DNA from: HTCC5015 sp051747425
GTDB lineage: Bacteria; Pseudomonadota; Gammaproteobacteria; HTCC5015
Assembly: GCA_051747425.1 (NCBI GenBank)
Contig: JBNJGD010000030.1
Span: 1 to 16,080 of the forward strand
Direction of reading: 5' to 3'
Length of the DNA stretch: 16,080 bases
Part shown: positions 13,421-16,080 of the stretch, one piece after another
Layout: each line of letters opens with the position of its first letter
How positions within the stretch are numbered: position 1 is the stretch's first letter
Notes under the pieces: model-generated
What the model was told of the DNA's origin: nothing
The model's input: the letters and a program-made list of their open reading frames with translations, nothing else
Databases searched by the model: none
Made by a program: the position numbers and the translations under genes

Positions 13421-14636
13421 AACTGGTCAGCAACTGGTTCATGTCGAAAATCGGCATCAAAATGCCCGCCATAATCAGCATGACCAGCGCCCCCAGGGCG
13501 ACAATCACCAGGGGCTGGGAGATGGCCATCATGGCCGAGGTCTTGGCCTGAACTTCCATCTCCTGGTAGTCGGCGGCACTGATTAGCATTTCGTCCAGGG
13601 CGCCGCTGTCCTCCCCCGAGCCGATCAGGTGCAGCATCATGCCGGGAAACTGGCCGCTCTTTTCCAGCGACTCACTGATCCCGGCGCCCTCCTTGACCCG
13701 CATCGCGGCCTCTTCAATGGCGTAGCGCATGGGCAGATTGGTGACCACCTCACAGGCGATGCGCATGGCCTCGAGCACCGGCACACTGCTGCCGGTGAGA
13801 ATGCCCAGAGTCCGCGCAAAGGCACCGGCATTGCGTCCCCGGCTCAAGGAGCCAATCAACGGGGTGCGCAATATCAGGCGGTGGTAGTGATAGCGGCGGC
13901 GTTCGTCCTTCAGATACCAGCGCCAGGCGAACACCGCCCCGATTACCAGCAGTATGATCAGCCACCAGCCCGATTGTACGGCGTTACTAAGGCCGATGAT
14001 AAGCTGGGTGAGCAGTGGCAGTTCGGCGTCGTTGGATTCGAACACGCCGACGATTTTGGGCACCACCCAAACCAGCAGAAGCGACAGGATCAGCACCGAC
14101 ATCACCACCACCACCACCGGATACATCAGGCTCTCGAACAGCTTCTTCGACATCTCGTGGCGGCGCTCGGCGTAATCGGCCAAACGCATCAGAACCGTGT
14201 CGAGGTGCCCGGAAGCTTCACCGGAGGCAATGGTGGAGCGGTAGATCTCGGGAAACACATTGGGATAGGCGCCGAAGGCCTGGGCCAGGGATTGCCCCTC
14301 CAGCACCTTGCCGCGAATGGCCACCAACAGGGATTTGGTGCGCGGTTTATCGGTCTGTTTGCTCACCGACAGCAGGGCTTTTTCAATGGGCTGACCGGAC
14401 TTGACCAGAGTGGCCAGCTGGCGCGTCACCAGGGTCAGGTCGGTGGGACTGAGGCGGCGACCGCCGCCCGGAGAAAAGCGGCTGGTCGCGCTCTGGTCGC
14501 GGGTTTCATCAATGGTCAGCGGCGTCAGTGAGCGGGTGCGCAACTGTTGGCGAATCTGGCGGGGGCTGTCGCCCTCGAGCACGCCCTTGACCGTTTTGCC
14601 CCTGGCGTCCAGCGCTGTGTAGTCAAAGGCCGACAC
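13419..14636 (-). CDS. gspF: Type II secretion inner-membrane platform protein GspF
   Basis: A 405-residue polytopic platform protein with two homologous GspF domains and three transmembrane helices (about residues 165-195, 220-240 and 370-395). Typical phrases are AFDYTALDARGK at the N-terminus, TRQLATLVKSGQPIEKAL in domain one, IASGEASGHLDTVL, and GSGEDSGALDEML in domain two. It links the GspE ATPase to pseudopilus assembly. The start is GTG at 14636, with a perfect AGGAGGT 8 bases upstream that lies in the end of gspE; the two genes are 4 bases apart. It is the last gene before the operon is interrupted by rrtA. Confidence 0.95.
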   Translation of the reverse strand: MSAFDYTALDARGKTVKGVLEGDSPRQIRQQLRTRSLTPLTIDETRDQSATSRFSPGGGRRLSPTDLTLVTRQLATLVKSGQPIEKALLSVSKQTDKPRTKSLLVAIRGKVLEGQSLAQAFGAYPNVFPEIYRSTIASGEASGHLDTVLMRLADYAERRHEMSKKLFESLMYPVVVVVMSVLILSLLLVWVVPKIVGVFESNDAELPLLTQLIIGLSNAVQSGWWLIILLVIGAVFAWRWYLKDERRRYHYHRLILRTPLIGSLSRGRNAGAFARTLGILTGSSVPVLEAMRIACEVVTNLPMRYAIEEAAMRVKEGAGISESLEKSGQFPGMMLHLIGSGEDSGALDEMLISAADYQEMEVQAKTSAMMAISQPLVIVALGALVMLIMAGILMPIFDMNQLLTS

Positions 14637-14640
14637 GCAA

Positions 14641-16080
14641 TCAGACCTCCTGTGTCACGCGCAGTACTTCATCGAGGGTAGTGACGCCTTCCAGAACCAG
14701 TTTACGCCCGTCGCTGTGGATGCTGGGGGTCAGGCGGCGGGCCTCGCGTTCGATCTCGCTCTCGCTGGCACCGTCGTGAATCATGCCGCGCACTGCCTCG
14801 TTGATTTCGATCAGCTCGTAGATGCCGCGGCGGCCAACATAGCCGCTGTGGTTGCAGTGTTCACAACCCTCATGGCTGTAGATCGTGGCCGTTTCCGTGG
14901 TGGGCATGCGCAGTAGTTCCAGCTCGCCCTCGGTGGCCTCGTGGGGCTGGCGACACTCCGGGCAGAGCACGCGCACCAGGCGCTGGGCCAGCACGCCAAT
15001 CAGTGACGAGGAGAGCAAAAAGGGTTCCACGCCCATGTCGCGCAGGCGGGTCATCGCACCCACGGCGGTGTTGGTGTGCAGAGTCGAGAGTACAAGGTGG
15101 CCGGTCAGGGAAGCCTGAACGGCGATCTCGGCGGTTTCCAGGTCGCGAATCTCGCCCACCATCACCACATCCGGATCCTGGCGCAGGATGGCGCGCAGGC
15201 CCCGGGCAAAGGTCATGTGAACCTTGGTGTTGACCTGGGTCTGGCCGACGCCGTCGAGGTAGTACTCAATGGGGTCTTCGACGGTAAGGATATTGCGCAC
15301 CACGCTGTTGAGCGTGCTCAGCGCCGAGTAAAGGGTGGTGGTTTTGCCCGAGCCGGTGGGTCCGGTAACCAGCAGAATCCCGTGGGGCATCTGAATCAGG
15401 CGGCGAAAACGCTGCAATACCGACGGCTCCATGCCGATCTCGTCGAGATCGAGGCGCCCGGCCTGTTTGTCGAGAATACGCATCACCACCCGCTCGCCGT
15501 GACCGGCGGGCAGGGTCGACACGCGGACATCGACATTTCGCCCGGCCACGCGCAGGGAAATCCGGCCATCCTGGGGCACCCGCTTCTCGGCGATGTCCAT
15601 GTCCGACATCACCTTGATGCGGGAAATCACCAGGGCGGCGATGGAGCGCGGCGGCGACAGCACCTTGCGCAGAACGCCGTCGACGCGCATACGCACCACC
15701 AGCTCCCGCTCAAAGGGCTCAATATGGATATCCGAGGCGCCGGACTTGATGGCCTCGGTGAGAATCGCGTTGATCAGGCGGATGATGGGCGCGTCGTCCT
15801 GGGACTCCAGCAGGTCCTCGGGCTCGGGCATGGAGCTGGCCACCTGGGACAAGTCGAGACTCTCGCCCAGGTCGTCCATGACCTCGCTGGCGTTGTTATT
15901 GGCGCGTTCGTACTGGGTGGCCAGCTGGGCTTCGAACAACTCGGGGTCCAGTTCTTCCCAGCCGGCAATCTCGGGGTAGCGCCGGCGCACCTCGGCCAGG
16001 GCAAAGGCCCCGGCATCGGGCCGGTAGGCGATACGCACCTCACCGTCCTCGCTTATTTGCGCCAGTACGCCCTGGCTCTT
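14641..16080 (-). CDS. gspE: Type II secretion ATPase GspE (N-terminus outside window)
   Basis: The hexameric cytoplasmic ATPase that powers pseudopilus assembly. The frame is open to the window edge (the last codons read KSQGVLAQISEDGEV before a GTG at 16038), so the true start lies to the right. Visible in order: part of the N1/N2 domain, which in this family contacts GspL, the bridge to the ATPase core, Walker A (GPTGSGKTTT), the Asp box EDPIEYYLDG, Walker B with RQDPDVVMVGEIRD, the His box (LSTLHTNTA) and a tetracysteine zinc module (CPEC ... CEHC). All key residues are present. gspF follows 4 bases later. The usual partners gspC and gspD are not in the window. Confidence 0.96.
   Translation of the reverse strand, partial: KSQGVLAQISEDGEVRIAYRPDAGAFALAEVRRRYPEIAGWEELDPELFEAQLATQYERANNNASEVMDDLGESLDLSQVASSMPEPEDLLESQDDAPIIRLINAILTEAIKSGASDIHIEPFERELVVRMRVDGVLRKVLSPPRSIAALVISRIKVMSDMDIAEKRVPQDGRISLRVAGRNVDVRVSTLPAGHGERVVMRILDKQAGRLDLDEIGMEPSVLQRFRRLIQMPHGILLVTGPTGSGKTTTLYSALSTLNSVVRNILTVEDPIEYYLDGVGQTQVNTKVHMTFARGLRAILRQDPDVVMVGEIRDLETAEIAVQASLTGHLVLSTLHTNTAVGAMTRLRDMGVEPFLLSSSLIGVLAQRLVRVLCPECRQPHEATEGELELLRMPTTETATIYSHEGCEHCNHSGYVGRRGIYELIEINEAVRGMIHDGASESEIEREARRLTPSIHSDGRKLVLEGVTTLDEVLRVTQEV

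Overview
The window is a GC-rich, densely coded stretch of a gammaproteobacterial chromosome. A complete lower part of a type II secretion (Gsp) operon, family I lipases with a dedicated foldase, a Bat operon and a rhombosortase-like protease together suggest a marine or environmental gammaproteobacterium, perhaps near Cellvibrionales, Marinobacter or Hahella. That placement is inference from gene content only.

Left end (1-2122, + strand): the C-terminus of a BatB/BatC-type VWA-TPR protein, then batD, overlapping by 7 bases. Facing batD on the - strand is a lipase-specific foldase gene (lifO, 2156-3235).

Lipase block (3236-7043): the foldase is transcribed divergently from three tandem secreted lipases (lip1, lip2, lip3), each in its own transcription unit with its own signal peptide and terminator. 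Lip1 and Lip2 are about 75% identical by eye count and share even their terminator region, so they are a tandem duplication. Both replace the family's His-Gly oxyanion motif with Asn-Gly and use GHSYG. Lip3 keeps His-Gly but has an AHSQG nucleophile elbow. All three promoter regions carry the same dyad, AAATC-N4-GATTT (one copy before lip1, one before lip2, two before lip3, plus degenerate half-sites before lip2). I read this as the operator of a shared, unidentified lipase regulator, and it is the most novel signal in the window.

Right part (7111-16080): T2SS genes on the - strand in the order gspE(partial)-gspF-[rrtA on the opposite strand]-gspG-H-I-J-K-L-M-N. gspG through gspN are tightly coupled, mostly by short overlaps. 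A rhombosortase-like gene sits backwards between gspF and gspG, so gspG needs its own promoter; a candidate is visible at 12747-12774. gspH has no ATG/GTG/TTG before its prepilin cleavage site, but an ATC codon sits at ideal distance from a Shine-Dalgarno sequence. gspC and gspD are not in the window and may lie beyond the right edge.

The parts form one logical pathway: lipases cross the inner membrane by their signal peptides, fold with the membrane-anchored foldase in the periplasm, and leave through the T2SS encoded next door. A perfect bidirectional terminator (7062-7089) separates lip3 from the converging gspN. The rhombosortase presumably processes other T2SS substrates, since none of the three lipases has a GlyGly-CTERM tail.
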